Below, one piece after another: positions 29,030 through 38,959 of a stretch of 64,000 bases of DNA (positions are counted from its first letter, which is position 1; the number at the start of each line of letters is the position of its first letter). The translations under genes and the position numbers were made by a program. A model generated the notes under the pieces. The model did not search any database. It was not told where the DNA came from and saw nothing but the letters and a program-made list of their open reading frames with translations. Source of the DNA: Planococcus chinensis (lineage in GTDB: Bacteria; Bacillota; Bacilli; Bacillales_A; Planococcaceae); contig NZ_JABWTK010000002.1 in assembly GCF_020071995.1 (NCBI RefSeq), positions 1 to 64,000 on the forward strand. The letters are read 5' to 3'.

Positions 29030-30289
29030 TCAAAAAAAGAATTTCTGGATATCGTTCCAGGTGACGACAATCATTAATAGCATGAGCAGCATAATGCCGA
29101 CAAAATGGACCATGCCCTCTTTTTGGCGGTCGACCGGTTTTCCGCGGATGCCTTCAATGATGAAGAACATCAAGCGGCCACCGTCAAGTGCCGGAAGCGG
29201 CAGTAAGTTCATGATGCCTAAGTTGATGCTTAGCATACCTGCCCAGCTCATCAACGTAAAGATGCCGTACTTCGCAACTTCTTCAGTCGTTTTGTATATC
29301 CCCACTGGACCGGATAACGCATCAATTGTGAACTGGCCGGTTACCAGCATTCCGAGCAAGCGGAAGATTTCTTTAAACCAGAATACGGTTTGTTCAGCTC
29401 CATAAGCGAAAGAACCCAGGAAATCTTTTTCAAGCGGGCTTCGGTAAAGCACGCCGATAACGCCCACTTTTTCAGGAGATTCTTCTGACACTTCCGGTGT
29501 GATAGTGAAGTCAAGCGTGTCACCGCCGCGCTCTACTTCAAACGGCAGTGGATTGCCCGCGTTGTCCTGGACAGATTCCACTAACTCATTCCATGAAGCG
29601 ATAGGCTTGCCGTCAATTTCCTTCACCAAATCCCCGTTTTGCAAACCGGCTTCAGCAGCCGGGCTGTCTTCTGTAACTTCCGTAATCACCGGTTCGTTGG
29701 TCGGTATTCCCTGCATCAACCCGATGGCGGTAAAAATGAAGAATGCCAGGATAAAGTTGAACAACGGCCCGGCCAGTATTGTCATAAAACGATGGCCAAG
29801 GCTCTTTGAATCGAACTGGCGGTCATAAGGAGCAAGAACCGTTTCCCTGCCGTTTTCTTCAACTACGGCATCACGCGCTACTTCAATTCGGACAAATTTG
29901 TCTTCTTCATCGTAGCCCTTGATGTACAGGTCTTTATCCAGATCAGCTTCTTCCACTTCCATAAACAGAATGTCCGGATACATCGTTTTTTGGTTCATGA
30001 TAATTTTTGTAGCTTGTCCATCCTTATTCAACAGCACCCCGATGCGATGCCCTGCCTGCAGATGGATGGTGTCCATGTCTTCGCCCGCCATACGGACATA
30101 GCCGCCGATTGGCAATAACCGCAGCGTATAGATCGTCTCGCCTTTCGTAATGCCCAGAATTTTCGGGCCCATCCCGATTGCAAACTCACGCACTAAGATG
30201 CCGGCACGTTTTGCAAACAGAAAATGGCCAAATTCATGAAAAAATACTAAAGCACCGAAAATAATTATAAACGCTAGTACTGTTTCCAT
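29030..30289 (-). CDS. rseP: Site-2 intramembrane zinc protease RseP/RasP
   Basis: A 419-residue membrane metalloprotease that cuts anti-sigma factors and leftover signal peptides within the membrane. The zinc motif is H18-E-F-G-H22 in the first membrane helix. A PDZ domain follows near 200-275 (EAGLQNGDLVKEIDGKPI), and the third ligand is in LPALDGGRL near 365. About four membrane helices are expected. It is the last gene of uppS-cdsA-dxr-rseP, 42 bp after dxr. LepB and the Sec/SRP genes elsewhere in the window act on related substrates. Confidence 0.96.
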   Translation of the reverse strand: METVLAFIIIFGALVFFHEFGHFLFAKRAGILVREFAIGMGPKILGITKGETIYTLRLLPIGGYVRMAGEDMDTIHLQAGHRIGVLLNKDGQATKIIMNQKTMYPDILFMEVEEADLDKDLYIKGYDEEDKFVRIEVARDAVVEENGRETVLAPYDRQFDSKSLGHRFMTILAGPLFNFILAFFIFTAIGLMQGIPTNEPVITEVTEDSPAAEAGLQNGDLVKEIDGKPIASWNELVESVQDNAGNPLPFEVERGGDTLDFTITPEVSEESPEKVGVIGVLYRSPLEKDFLGSFAYGAEQTVFWFKEIFRLLGMLVTGQFTIDALSGPVGIYKTTEEVAKYGIFTLMSWAGMLSINLGIMNLLPLPALDGGRLMFFIIEGIRGKPVDRQKEGMVHFVGIMLLMLLMIVVTWNDIQKFFF

Positions 30290-30331
30290 TTAAACCCATC
30301 CTTATAAACCGTTTTCGGTTTTAATCTTTAG

Positions 30332-31477
30332 TTATTTTAGCATGTTTTTGACGGATTTTCTTGTTTCAGCATCTACGTGTAAAATTGTTTCCAAATCCGG
30401 CGTTGAAATCACTTGATGGCTATGCATCGCGCGTTCAATCAACTCTTCAATCTGCAAAAATGTAATTTCTTCATTTAAAAACATGGCCACAGCCTGTTCA
30501 TTGGCAGCATTTAAAACAGTGGTCATCGTACCGCCTGCCCGGCCAGCTTCGAAAGCCATTTTCAATGCCCGGAAACGGTCGTAATCCATTTCCTGAAAAT
30601 GAAGTTTGCCGATTTCCGCCAAATTCAAGCGTTTGGCTTCCGGACGCGGCAAGCGATCCGGATAAGTGAGCGCATACTGGATCGGCACGCGCATATCCGG
30701 TGTACCCAATTGCGCCATCACACTCGTATCCTGGAATTCCACCATGGAATGAATGATGCTTTCGCGGTGCAGCAAGACATCGATGTCGTTGTAGTCAAAA
30801 TCAAATAACACGTGGGCTTCAATTACTTCAAGCCCTTTATTGACCATGGTCGCCGAATCAATCGTAATTTTTGCACCCATCGACCAATTGGGGTGGTTTA
30901 ATGCTTCTTTTACCGTGACGTTTTTTAAATCGTCGCGGGTGGCATCCCTAAAGCTGCCTCCGGAAGCGGTCAAGATCAAGCGGCTGGCCTGTTCTCTTTT
31001 TTCTCCGTTCAGTGATTGGAACAGCGCTGAATGCTCACTGTCGACCGGAAGGATGGTCGCTCCGTATTGTTTAGCGCTTTCCATGACCAAGTGGCCGGCA
31101 GTCACCAATGTTTCTTTATTGGCAATCGCTACCGTCCGCCCCAGTTTAATTGCTTCTAAAGTCGGTTTCAGTCCGACACTGCCAAGGACAGCATTCACCA
31201 AAACATCCGCTTCGTATGTAGCGGTTTCAATTAGGCCCGAATCGCCGGAAACGAAATGGACGCCGGGAAACTCATTTTTCAAGGAAACGGCATCTTCATC
31301 GTTTTGTACACAAACAATTTCCGGATGGAATTCACGGATAAACTCACGGGTTACCGCCATGTTTTTGCCGGCAGCAAATCCGGTCAATGAAAAATCTTCT
31401 GGATGCTCACGGATAATGTCGGCTGTCTGCACACCGATTGAACCGGTGGCACCCAGCAAAATAATGCTTTTTGCCAT
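30332..31477 (-). CDS. dxr: 1-deoxy-D-xylulose 5-phosphate reductoisomerase
   Basis: A 381-residue enzyme that converts DXP to 2-C-methylerythritol 4-phosphate with NADPH, the committed step of the MEP isoprenoid pathway. The N-terminal loop is [13 protein letters not shown]; the metal and substrate motifs [11 protein letters not shown] and [10 protein letters not shown] are intact. It lies 16 bp after cdsA. The neighbouring uppS uses the isoprenoid products to make the wall-lipid carrier, so the cluster links precursor and carrier synthesis. Confidence 0.97.
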   Translation of the reverse strand: MAKSIILLGATGSIGVQTADIIREHPEDFSLTGFAAGKNMAVTREFIREFHPEIVCVQNDEDAVSLKNEFPGVHFVSGDSGLIETATYEADVLVNAVLGSVGLKPTLEAIKLGRTVAIANKETLVTAGHLVMESAKQYGATILPVDSEHSALFQSLNGEKREQASRLILTASGGSFRDATRDDLKNVTVKEALNHPNWSMGAKITIDSATMVNKGLEVIEAHVLFDFDYNDIDVLLHRESIIHSMVEFQDTSVMAQLGTPDMRVPIQYALTYPDRLPRPEAKRLNLAEIGKLHFQEMDYDRFRALKMAFEAGRAGGTMTTVLNAANEQAVAMFLNEEITFLQIEELIERAMHSHQVISTPDLETILHVDAETRKSVKNMLK

Positions 31478-31493
31478 TTAAAAAATCCCTTTC

Positions 31494-32285
31494 TTAGATG
31501 AAATGTAAAAAGTGCAGCAACGGCATGACAAACAGAATGCTGTCAAAGCGGTCCAGTATGCCGCCATGCCCGGGCAGGATATTCCCTGAATCTTTGACGT
31601 TGAAATGGCGCTTTAATGCTGATTCCACTAAATCGCCCATCTGGCCAAAGATGGAGGCAATAATCGATACGGCGATAATAATCAGAATCGGTTTGTCCAA
31701 ATCGACAAAATAATTCAATATCAAGCCGATGCCAATTGCCCAAACGATGCCGCCGATAAAGCCTTCTACGGTCTTATTCGGCGAAATTTCCGGCCATAGT
31801 TTGCGTTTGCCGATTTTGCGGCCCGTAAAATATGCCCCGGAGTCTGTAAACCAGACGATGAACAATGCGAAAATGATATAAGCAAGACCATACTCGCGTG
31901 TTTCAATCGTGTAGTAAAAGCCCATTCCTAAATACAGCGTGCCTAGCACAGCAAATGCTGCGTCATCAAAGGTAAAGCTATTCTTAACCACAACCGTATG
32001 TATAAGGAGCAAAATAACTGCTAAAAAAGCAAACTCCACTTTTATGTATCCGGTCCACTCAAAAATTTGAGCTGCCCATTGATCGGGCAGCATGAATGCG
32101 TACAATCCAAAAAGAGAAATGAGCCCTGGAATGCTCCAAAGTGACCGGCCTTTCATTTTTAATAATTCCTGCAATCCAATCGTTCCTAATGCATACATCA
32201 ATAGAATAAATGGAGTTCCACCGATATATACAAAAGGAATGAAAAGAGCTGCAGCAATTAATCCAGTTATGATGCGCTGTTTCAA
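31494..32285 (-). CDS. cdsA: Phosphatidate cytidylyltransferase
   Basis: A 263-residue integral membrane enzyme making CDP-diacylglycerol from phosphatidate and CTP, the activated donor for membrane phospholipids. Several membrane helices precede the family signature near the C-terminus (FGQMGDLVESALKR ... LPGHGGILDRFDS), and SPNKTVEGFIGG lies before it. The gene begins at a TTG that overlaps the uppS stop by 4 nt, with AAAGGGG upstream, which indicates coupling to uppS. Confidence 0.96.
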   Translation of the reverse strand: MKQRIITGLIAAALFIPFVYIGGTPFILLMYALGTIGLQELLKMKGRSLWSIPGLISLFGLYAFMLPDQWAAQIFEWTGYIKVEFAFLAVILLLIHTVVVKNSFTFDDAAFAVLGTLYLGMGFYYTIETREYGLAYIIFALFIVWFTDSGAYFTGRKIGKRKLWPEISPNKTVEGFIGGIVWAIGIGLILNYFVDLDKPILIIIAVSIIASIFGQMGDLVESALKRHFNVKDSGNILPGHGGILDRFDSILFVMPLLHFLHFI

Positions 32286-33088
32286 TTTGCTTCTTCCCCT
32301 TTCAATCCCCCAAATCTACGATTTCGCTTCTGGTAATTCTCAACTGCTTCCAGCAAAGATTCTTCCCCGAAATCCGGCCATAAGGTTTCCGTAAACCACA
32401 ATTCCGTATAAGCCAATTGCCAAAGCATAAAGTTGCTCAATCGGACTTCTCCGCTTGTACGGATCAATAAATCAGGCTCCGGCAAATTATTCGTCATCAA
32501 TCCCGAAGTAATACGTTCTTCTGTGATGTCTTCCAAATCCAGCTTTCCTGCAGCTACTTGAGCTGCTATATCTTTGACGGCATCGACGATTTCCGAACGG
32601 CTGCCATAGTTCAACGCAAAATTGAGCACAAGCCCTGTATTGTGCTTCGTGGCTTCCTTGGCTTTTCGAATCGCAGAAATTGTATGTGAAGGCAAATTGT
32701 GATGGTAGCCTATCATTTCAACACGGACATTCTCTTCTATCAATTCTGGCAGAAACGTGGATAAAAATTCTTCCGGCAAACGCATCAGAAAATCGACTTC
32801 CATTTTTGGCCGTTTCCAGTTTTCTGTAGAAAACGCATAAAGGGTCAAAACCTCAACGCCTAAATGGTTGGCCAGCTTCGTGATTTTGCGGACCGTTTTC
32901 ATTCCTTCGTGATGGCCTGCCACTCTCGGCAAAGAACGTTTTTTGGCCCAGCGTCCATTGCCATCCATAATAATGGCGATATGAGCCGGAACTCCTTCTT
33001 TGGCAACCTCATATAAGCGCTCTTCGTATCCCTGCGCTGCATCATCCAAAGCTGGGTCTGCCATACGTTTTAATAATTTATTGAACAT
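32282..33088 (-). CDS. uppS: Undecaprenyl diphosphate synthase
   Basis: A 268-residue cis-prenyltransferase that makes the C55 carrier for peptidoglycan and teichoic acids. The catalytic Asp is D42 in IAIIMDGNGRWAKKR, and the late motifs RTSGEVRLSNFMLWQ and ELWFTETLWPDF are complete. The N-terminal 35 residues before the conserved core form a short extension common in Firmicutes. GGAGG precedes the ATG. It is first in uppS-cdsA-dxr-rseP, 153 bp after frr and behind the frr terminator. Confidence 0.97.
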   Translation of the reverse strand: MFNKLLKRMADPALDDAAQGYEERLYEVAKEGVPAHIAIIMDGNGRWAKKRSLPRVAGHHEGMKTVRKITKLANHLGVEVLTLYAFSTENWKRPKMEVDFLMRLPEEFLSTFLPELIEENVRVEMIGYHHNLPSHTISAIRKAKEATKHNTGLVLNFALNYGSRSEIVDAVKDIAAQVAAGKLDLEDITEERITSGLMTNNLPEPDLLIRTSGEVRLSNFMLWQLAYTELWFTETLWPDFGEESLLEAVENYQKRNRRFGGLKGEEAN

Positions 33089-33192
33089 AGTTTAATCCTC
33101 CACCTGTTACAAATCGGCATGTCTATTGCTTATCATATCAAAAAAATCAACATTGTGCGCTTACTTTCACGATGTAAGACAATTTTTGGCAT

Positions 33193-33220
33193 GAAAAAGC
33201 GTCCTGTAATACAGGACGCT
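33193..33220 (-). terminator. Intrinsic terminator after frr
   Basis: A 10-bp perfect stem (33198-33207 with 33211-33220), 3-nt loop, followed by TTTTT on the minus strand, 21 bp past the frr stop. Confidence 0.88.
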
Positions 33221-33241
33221 CAGCTATAGTGAAAGTTCGGT

Positions 33242-33799
33242 TTAGACTTCCATTATTTCTTTTTCTTTAGTTTTTGCAACTTCGTCGATTTTGCCAATAT
33301 AGGAATCCGTCAATTTTTGGACTTCATCTCCATAGCTGCGCAAATCGTCTTCCGTGATTTCGCTCTTCTTCTCAAGCTTTTTGAGATCGTCGTTCGCATC
33401 ACGGCGAATGTTGCGGATGCCCACTTTTGCTTCTTCCGCTTCTTTTTTCACTTGTTTCACCAAGTCTTTGCGGCGTTCTTCCGTTAAAGCCGGAATTGCC
33501 AGGCGAATTACTGTGCCATCATTCGAAGGGCTCAAGCCAAGATCCGATTTCATAATCGCTTTTTCGATATCGCCCATGATTGTTTTATCGTAAGGCTGAA
33601 TCACAATCAGACGAGCTTCCGGTACAGATACACCCGCAACCTGGTTGATCGGTGTTGGTGCTCCGTAATAATCGACTGTCAATTTGTTCAGGATAGAAGG
33701 GTTCGCACGTCCTGCACGAATTGAAGAAAGTTCACGTGAAAAAGCTGAAATGGCATTTTCCATTTTCGTCTTCGTTTCGTTCATCACATTTTTCGGCAT
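33242..33799 (-). CDS. frr: Ribosome recycling factor
   Basis: A 185-residue protein that splits post-termination ribosomes together with EF-G. The motifs [33 protein letters not shown] and [19 protein letters not shown] are standard. Its start codon abuts the pyrH stop with a 1-bp overlap, and GAGGAG lies in the last codons of pyrH. The pair pyrH-frr is conserved in most bacteria. Confidence 0.98.
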   Translation of the reverse strand: MPKNVMNETKTKMENAISAFSRELSSIRAGRANPSILNKLTVDYYGAPTPINQVAGVSVPEARLIVIQPYDKTIMGDIEKAIMKSDLGLSPSNDGTVIRLAIPALTEERRKDLVKQVKKEAEEAKVGIRNIRRDANDDLKKLEKKSEITEDDLRSYGDEVQKLTDSYIGKIDEVAKTKEKEIMEV

Positions 33800-34524
33800 T
33801 ATAATGTTCTCCTCACTACTGTCCCGATTTTTTCACCGAGTACAGCCCGTTTTATATTTCCGTTTTCCATAATTGAGAATACTACGAGTGGGATATCATT
33901 GTCCATACAAAGTGTAGAAGCAGTGGAATCCATAACTTGCAAGCCTTGCTGAATTACATCAAAGTAAGACAACTCATCGTATTTGACTGCCGAATCATCT
34001 GTTTTAGGGTCTGCAGAATAGACGCCATCTACATTGTTCTTCGCCATCAAAATAACATCGGCTTCAATTTCAGCTGCGCGAAGTGCGGCTGTCGTATCCG
34101 TTGAGAAATAAGGATTTCCTGTTCCGGCTGCAAAAATAACAACCCGCTTTTTCTCCAAATGGCGAATTGCTCTTCTGCGGATATACGGTTCTGCGACTTG
34201 GCGCATTTCAATCGAAGACAGGACGCGTGTTTCGACGCCTTGTTTTTCCAATGAATCTTGCAGCGCCAATGAATTCATGACAGTTGCCAGCATACCCATG
34301 TAGTCTGCAGTTGCCCGGTCCATTCCCATTTCAGATCCGATTTTGCCTCTCCAGATATTGCCGCCGCCTACAACGACTGCAACTTCTACGCCAAGTTCCA
34401 CTACTTCTTTTACTTGGCTGGCGACTGTCTTGATGATTTCAGGAGACAAACCGAACCCTTGTCCGCCTGCCATCGCTTCTCCACTTAGTTTTAGTACAAT
34501 GCGTTTATACTGTTGAACACTCAT
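33799..34524 (-). CDS. pyrH: UMP kinase
   Basis: A 241-residue hexameric kinase of the amino-acid kinase fold that phosphorylates UMP to UDP. It has [12 protein letters not shown] at the N-terminus, [11 protein letters not shown] near 57, and [15 protein letters not shown] near 165. It is typically activated by GTP and inhibited by UTP. It lies 81 bp after tsf with an intervening terminator, and is coupled to frr. Confidence 0.98.
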   Translation of the reverse strand: MSVQQYKRIVLKLSGEAMAGGQGFGLSPEIIKTVASQVKEVVELGVEVAVVVGGGNIWRGKIGSEMGMDRATADYMGMLATVMNSLALQDSLEKQGVETRVLSSIEMRQVAEPYIRRRAIRHLEKKRVVIFAAGTGNPYFSTDTTAALRAAEIEADVILMAKNNVDGVYSADPKTDDSAVKYDELSYFDVIQQGLQVMDSTASTLCMDNDIPLVVFSIMENGNIKRAVLGEKIGTVVRRTL

Positions 34525-34549
34525 CGGTACCCTCCGTTACACTTTTATT

Positions 34550-34579
34550 GAAAAATAGGGAACACCTTTCAGTGTTCCC
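34550..34579 (-). terminator. Intrinsic terminator after tsf
   Basis: An 8-bp perfect stem (34558-34565 with 34572-34579) with a 6-nt loop and a TATTTTTC tail on the minus strand, 26 bp past tsf. pyrH must then use readthrough or a promoter I could not place. Confidence 0.8.
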
Positions 34580-34605
34580 CAGGTTGAATCATATAAGATT
34601 AGACC

Positions 34606-35490
34606 TTATTTTTTGTTGACTTGGCTCATTACTTCATCAGCAAAGTTATCTTCGCGTTTTTCGATGCCTTCTCCAACTTCGTAACGGATGAATTCTTTTA
34701 CAGATCCACCAGTTGAAGCTGCGAAGTCACGTACTTTTTGGTCAGAGTTCTTAACGAATGCCTGGTCAAGCAAGCAAACGTCTTCGAAGTATTTGCCAAG
34801 GCGGCCTTCAACCATTTTAGCAACGATTTTTTCAGGTTTTCCTTCGTTAAGAGCTTGTTCAGTCAATACTTTGCGCTCGTGTTCTACTTCTTCAGCAGAA
34901 ACTTCGTCGCGTGAAACGTATTTAGGGTTTAATGCAGCGATGTGCATTGCGATGTCGCGCGCTGCAGTTTCGTCTGTAGAGTTTTCAAGAACCACTAGTA
35001 CTGAGATGCGTCCGCCCATGTGAAGGTATGGTCCGAAAGCGTCAGCGTCCGTTTTTGTGCGGACTTCAAAGCGGCGCAAAGTGATTTTTTCACCGATTTT
35101 AGCGATTGCGTTTGAGATGTGGTCTGCAACTGTAACACCGTTAGACATTGTTGAAGCAGTTGCTTCTTCAATCGTAGCCGGTTTCGTTTCGATCAAGTGC
35201 TCGCCCAATTCTTTAACCAAAGTTTGGAAGCCTTCGTTTTTCGCTACAAAGTCAGTTTCAGCGTTTACTTCAAAAATTACTGCGTCATTGTCTTTTACAA
35301 GGATTGAAGTAATCCCTTCAGCTGCAATGCGGTCAGCTTTCTTAGAAGCGCTTGAAAGACCTTTTTCACGCAAGAAATCGATTGCTGCATCGATGTCGCC
35401 GTCTGTCTGAACTAGTGCTTTTTTGCAATCCATCATACCTGCGCCTGTTTTTTCGCGCAATTCTTTTACCATTTGAGCTGTAACTGCCAT
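34606..35490 (-). CDS. tsf: Elongation factor Ts
   Basis: A 294-residue guanine nucleotide exchange factor for EF-Tu. The UBA-like N-terminus contains [19 protein letters not shown], and the core carries [18 protein letters not shown] with the TDFV element that reaches into EF-Tu. The length is normal. It has GGAGG upstream of the ATG and follows rpsB by 87 bp across a terminator, the standard rpsB-tsf arrangement. Confidence 0.98.
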   Translation of the reverse strand: MAVTAQMVKELREKTGAGMMDCKKALVQTDGDIDAAIDFLREKGLSSASKKADRIAAEGITSILVKDNDAVIFEVNAETDFVAKNEGFQTLVKELGEHLIETKPATIEEATASTMSNGVTVADHISNAIAKIGEKITLRRFEVRTKTDADAFGPYLHMGGRISVLVVLENSTDETAARDIAMHIAALNPKYVSRDEVSAEEVEHERKVLTEQALNEGKPEKIVAKMVEGRLGKYFEDVCLLDQAFVKNSDQKVRDFAASTGGSVKEFIRYEVGEGIEKREDNFADEVMSQVNKK

Positions 35491-35525
35491 GATTAATTTC
35501 CTCCTTAGAATATCTGCGTTTTCTC

Positions 35526-35563
35526 AAAAAAAGGTGATAAGTGGGGTTGGCCGCTTATCACCT
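35526..35563 (-). terminator. Intrinsic terminator between rpsB and tsf
   Basis: A 10-bp perfect stem (35532-35541 with 35554-35563), 12-nt loop, and seven T residues on the minus strand. It would lower tsf relative to rpsB. Confidence 0.8.
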
Positions 35564-35577
35564 GTACTACTTGTGAA

Positions 35578-36294
35578 TTACTCAGCAGCAACAGCTGGAG
35601 TTTCTTCGTCTTCTTCCGGTTTAGACTCAAGCAAAGCGTCTGCCATTTTACCAGTTAATAGTTTAACGGCACGGATTGCATCATCGTTTGCAGGAATTAC
35701 ATAATCGATTTCATCCGGATCACAGTTAGTATCAACGATACCTACGATTGGGATGTTCAATTTCATTGCTTCTGCTACAGCAATGCGTTCTTTGCGTGGG
35801 TCAACTACGAACATTACGTCCGGAAGTGAACTCATATCACGGATACCGCCAAGGAATTTAACAAGACGTTCGTGTTGTTTCTTCAATTGAACAACTTCTT
35901 TTTTCGGTAGAACTTCGAAAGTTCCATCTTCTTCCATGCGCTCGATTTGTTTCAAACGGTTCACACGTTTTTGGATTGTACCGAAGTTAGTAAGTGTTCC
36001 ACCCAACCAACGTTGGTTGATGTAGTAGTTGCCAGAGCGTTCTGCTTCTTCTTTGATTGCGTCCTGAGCTTGTTTTTTCGTTCCAACGAATAGTACTTTA
36101 CCGCCTTCTTCGCCCACTTGTTTCATGAAGCTGTAAGCTTCCTCCAATTTGCGGACTGTTTTTTGAAGATCGATAATGTAGATACCGTTACGCTCAACGA
36201 AAATATATTTTTTCATTTTCGGGTTCCAACGGCGAGTCTGGTGGCCAAAGTGTACCCCAGCTTCAAGCAATTGTTTCATAGAAATTACTGACAT
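35578..36294 (-). CDS. rpsB: 30S ribosomal protein S2
   Basis: A 238-residue ribosomal protein that bridges S1-type factors and the 30S head. [25 protein letters not shown]-like [15 protein letters not shown] and [15 protein letters not shown] are diagnostic, and the C-terminus is acidic. The ATG giving MSVISMKQ was chosen because AGGAGGAAA precedes it; 28 additional in-frame codons upstream belong to the leader. It has a strong promoter at 36412-36441 and a leader of about 110 nt with a possible stem. Confidence 0.98.
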   Translation of the reverse strand: MSVISMKQLLEAGVHFGHQTRRWNPKMKKYIFVERNGIYIIDLQKTVRKLEEAYSFMKQVGEEGGKVLFVGTKKQAQDAIKEEAERSGNYYINQRWLGGTLTNFGTIQKRVNRLKQIERMEEDGTFEVLPKKEVVQLKKQHERLVKFLGGIRDMSSLPDVMFVVDPRKERIAVAEAMKLNIPIVGIVDTNCDPDEIDYVIPANDDAIRAVKLLTGKMADALLESKPEEDEETPAVAAE

Positions 36295-36411
36295 GTGTGT
36301 TTCCTCCTGATAGGTTATTTTTTCCCTCCGCATTCTTCTTCTCTGAACCGTTACTTTTAAAAAGCACCTACGGAACAAATCGGAATGCGTGTGTATTTAA
36401 CACCATTTGAA

Positions 36412-36441
36412 ATTATACCACGGCTGTTCTCTGTTCTGCAA
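36412..36441 (-). promoter_or_regulatory. SigA-type promoter of rpsB
   Basis: TTGCAG (-35, 36436-36441) and a perfect TATAAT (-10, 36412-36417) with 18-bp spacing on the minus strand. The transcript would begin about 110 nt before the rpsB ATG. Confidence 0.75.
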
Positions 36442-36650
36442 CAAGTTTCTCTTATAAAGTCGGAAAAGAGCTGCGATGCATTTTCGATTCTTCGAGCGGG
36501 CGGCGCACGGATAACCTTTTTTAACTGCAGAGCTCAATCATAAACTCCCATTCCCCGTGCTGGCCAGTGAGGTTCCAGCCTTCGTTCTTGAATTAAAAAA
36601 GTGTTACTGGGCTACTTTGCTTGATCTTGCCTTCAGCTAACTGGAAAGCA

Positions 36651-36687
36651 AAATAAAAAAGGCGCCGGATTAGACCCGGCGCCTTTT
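36651..36687 (-). terminator. Intrinsic terminator after codY
   Basis: A 12-bp stem (36657-36668 with 36676-36687) built on the GC-rich arms GGCGCCGG/CCGGCGCC, with a T-run on the minus strand, 9 bp past codY. Confidence 0.9.
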
Positions 36688-36695
36688 GGTTTTGA

Positions 36696-37475
36696 TTAGT
36701 TCATTTTCAATTGTTCTAATTCAGCTAGGAATTTTGTGTTCAATACTTTGATGTATGTCCCTTTCATTCCTAAAGAACGCGATTCGATAACGCCGGCACT
36801 TTCAAGTTTGCGCAATGCGTTAACGATAACTGAACGAGTGATGCCTACACGGTCAGCGATTTTTGAAGCGACCAGCAAACCTTCGTTGCCGTCCAATTCT
36901 TCAAAAATGTGTTCGATTGCTTCAAGCTCACTGTATGAAAGTGAAGAAATCGCCATTTGAACAACCGCTTTGCTGCGTGCTTCTTCTTCGATGCGGTCGC
37001 CTTTTTCGCGAAGGATTTCCATCCCTACTACTGTAGCGCCGTATTCACCCAAGATTAAATCATCGTCTTCGAACGGCTCGTTTACACGGCCAAGAAGAAG
37101 TGTACCTAGACGCTCTCCTCCACCGATGATCGGAACGATTGTTGTCAAACCGCCTTTGAACAGTTCACGTTCTTCTACTGGGAAGATTGTATGTTCGCTG
37201 TTTACATCCAAGTTAGCAGATGTTTCATGGATGTTTGAAAGGTTTTGCGTGTACTCAAGCGGGAATTGACGCTCTTCAAGCATTTTTTTCATACGCTCGT
37301 TTTCGATTTGCTGGTTAATTGCAAATCCTAGCAATTTCCCTTTGCGGCTAACAACGAAAGCGTTGCATTCGATTACTTCGCTTAATGTTTCAGCCATGTC
37401 TTTAAAGTTTACAGGTTTTCCTGCTGCCGCTTGCAGCATTGAGTTAATACGTCTTGTTTTTTCCAATAAATTCAT
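36696..37475 (-). CDS. codY: GTP- and BCAA-sensing global repressor CodY
   Basis: A 259-residue pleiotropic regulator of nutrient limitation. The N-terminal GAF domain (about 1-155) senses branched-chain amino acids. The C-terminal winged helix has [21 protein letters not shown] cut to the recognition helix around 203-222. The length is the same as in B. subtilis. It is last of xerC-hslV-hslU-codY (the codVWXY order), 86 bp after hslU, with GGAGG before the ATG. It may control the nup transporter in this window, as it does nutrient uptake in Bacillus, but I found only a weak site near ymfC. Confidence 0.98.
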   Translation of the reverse strand: MNLLEKTRRINSMLQAAAGKPVNFKDMAETLSEVIECNAFVVSRKGKLLGFAINQQIENERMKKMLEERQFPLEYTQNLSNIHETSANLDVNSEHTIFPVEERELFKGGLTTIVPIIGGGERLGTLLLGRVNEPFEDDDLILGEYGATVVGMEILREKGDRIEEEARSKAVVQMAISSLSYSELEAIEHIFEELDGNEGLLVASKIADRVGITRSVIVNALRKLESAGVIESRSLGMKGTYIKVLNTKFLAELEQLKMN

Positions 37476-37561
37476 TTAAATGAACCTCCTACAGTTTTCA
37501 AACACTATTTATTAAATATTCTAAAGGTTTTTACTCTTTAATGAAACTCTTTTGCCTCGAA

Positions 37562-38959
37562 TTACAGGATAAATTGTGACAAATCTTTATTTTTTGCCAC
37601 ATTTTCAAGCTTTTCGTTCACATATTGAGGGGTAATGTCAATTTGTGCCGGCGAAATTTCAGAAGCTTCAAAAGATAAATCCTCAAGTAAGCGTTCCAAT
37701 ATTGTATGGAGCCGGCGTGCTCCAATATTATCGGTATCCTGATTCACTTCATACGCAATTTCCGCGAGTCTGACAATAGACGCATCATTGAAGTGTACCA
37801 CAACTCCCTCTGTTTCGAGAAGAGCTTTATACTGATTTATTAGAGAATGTTTTGGTTCTGTTAAAATTTTGACAAAATCATCTACTTCTAACTTCTGCAA
37901 TTCCACCCGGATCGGGAAACGCCCCTGCAATTCAGGAATCAGGTCAGACGGTTTCGTCATATGGAAGGCACCCGCTGCCACAAACAGCATATAATCGGTT
38001 TTGACCGCACCGTATTTCGTAGAAACTGTCGATCCTTCGACAATCGGCAAAATATCCCGCTGCACTCCTTCCCTCGACACATCAGCTGACGAAGAATTGT
38101 TTTTGCTCGCAATCTTATCCATTTCATCGATGAAGATTATCCCTTGCTGTTCAGAGCGCTGAATGGCTTCCATTGCCACTTCTTCATCGTCCACCATTTT
38201 CGCTGCTTCTTCAGCCGCCAAAATCCGGCGTGCTTCTTTTACTTGCAAGCGGCGCTTTTTCTTTTTCTTCGGCATTAACGAGGATAAAGCATCCTGCATG
38301 TTTGCGCCCATTTGTTCCATTCCCGAACCTTGCAAGGCATCAAACATGGACGGAATATTTTCTTCCACTTCCACAACGACCCATTCGTCTTCCAGTTTGC
38401 CGGCTTTTAAATCTGCTGCAATCTCTCTTCTCTTCACGCGGACTTCCACTTCAGCGGTCGTATCATCTTCTTCCGCTTCCATTTTTTGCCCGAAAAGAAC
38501 TTCCAACGGATTTTGGCTGTTTTGTTTTTTACGGCGTGACGGAGCCAATAATTTAACGATCCGTTCGTTCGCCGCAGCTTCTGCCTGAACCTTCACAGCT
38601 TCAAACTTTTCTTCCTTTACAATCCGGACAGCCGCTTCTACCAAATCGCGGACCATGGATTCCACATCGCGCCCGACATAGCCGACTTCCGTAAATTTCG
38701 TGGCTTCGACTTTAACAAACGGGGCGCCGGTCAACTTCGCAATGCGGCGGGCAATTTCTGTTTTCCCGACACCTGTTGGGCCGATCATCAAAATGTTTTT
38801 CGGAATTACTTCCTCACGAAGCTCTTCATCAAGCCGGCTCCGGCGATAACGGTTGCGCAAAGCGATGGCGATGGAACGTTTTGCATCTTTTTGCCCGACA
38901 ATGTAGCGGTCAAGATGATCGGTTATTTGTCTTGGAGTTAAATCCTGCTGTTTATTCAT
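37562..38959 (-). CDS. hslU: ATP-dependent protease ATPase subunit HslU/ClpY
   Basis: A 465-residue AAA+ unfoldase that feeds substrates to HslV. Walker A is GPTGVGKTE, Walker [11 protein letters not shown], the pore motif lies in GYVGRD, and the intermediate (I) domain spans roughly 115-235 with an acidic/Lys-rich region. The C-terminal SQFIL tail is the part that inserts into HslV. The ATG giving MNKQQDL was chosen because GGAGGAG precedes it; it overlaps the hslV stop as ATGA, so the two subunits are coupled. Confidence 0.98.
   Translation of the reverse strand: MNKQQDLTPRQITDHLDRYIVGQKDAKRSIAIALRNRYRRSRLDEELREEVIPKNILMIGPTGVGKTEIARRIAKLTGAPFVKVEATKFTEVGYVGRDVESMVRDLVEAAVRIVKEEKFEAVKVQAEAAANERIVKLLAPSRRKKQNSQNPLEVLFGQKMEAEEDDTTAEVEVRVKRREIAADLKAGKLEDEWVVVEVEENIPSMFDALQGSGMEQMGANMQDALSSLMPKKKKKRRLQVKEARRILAAEEAAKMVDDEEVAMEAIQRSEQQGIIFIDEMDKIASKNNSSSADVSREGVQRDILPIVEGSTVSTKYGAVKTDYMLFVAAGAFHMTKPSDLIPELQGRFPIRVELQKLEVDDFVKILTEPKHSLINQYKALLETEGVVVHFNDASIVRLAEIAYEVNQDTDNIGARRLHTILERLLEDLSFEASEISPAQIDITPQYVNEKLENVAKNKDLSQFIL

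Larger units (their letters stand above)
36295..36695. other. rpsB-codY intergenic region (401 bp)
   Basis: From the codY side it holds the codY terminator (36651-36687), then about 165 bp (36480-36650) in which I see no gene or named element, then the rpsB promoter and leader. In the leader CGCATTC and GAATGCG can pair. In B. subtilis this place carries the large flagellar/chemotaxis operon; nothing of it is left here. Confidence 0.7.

Noticed and set aside
36448-36465. A possible third copy of the two-hairpin element before rpsB (shared AAGAGAAACTT on the minus strand)
   Set aside because: Only an 11-nt match to copy A. Neither hairpin nor the CCAATC block follows, so it is taken as chance.
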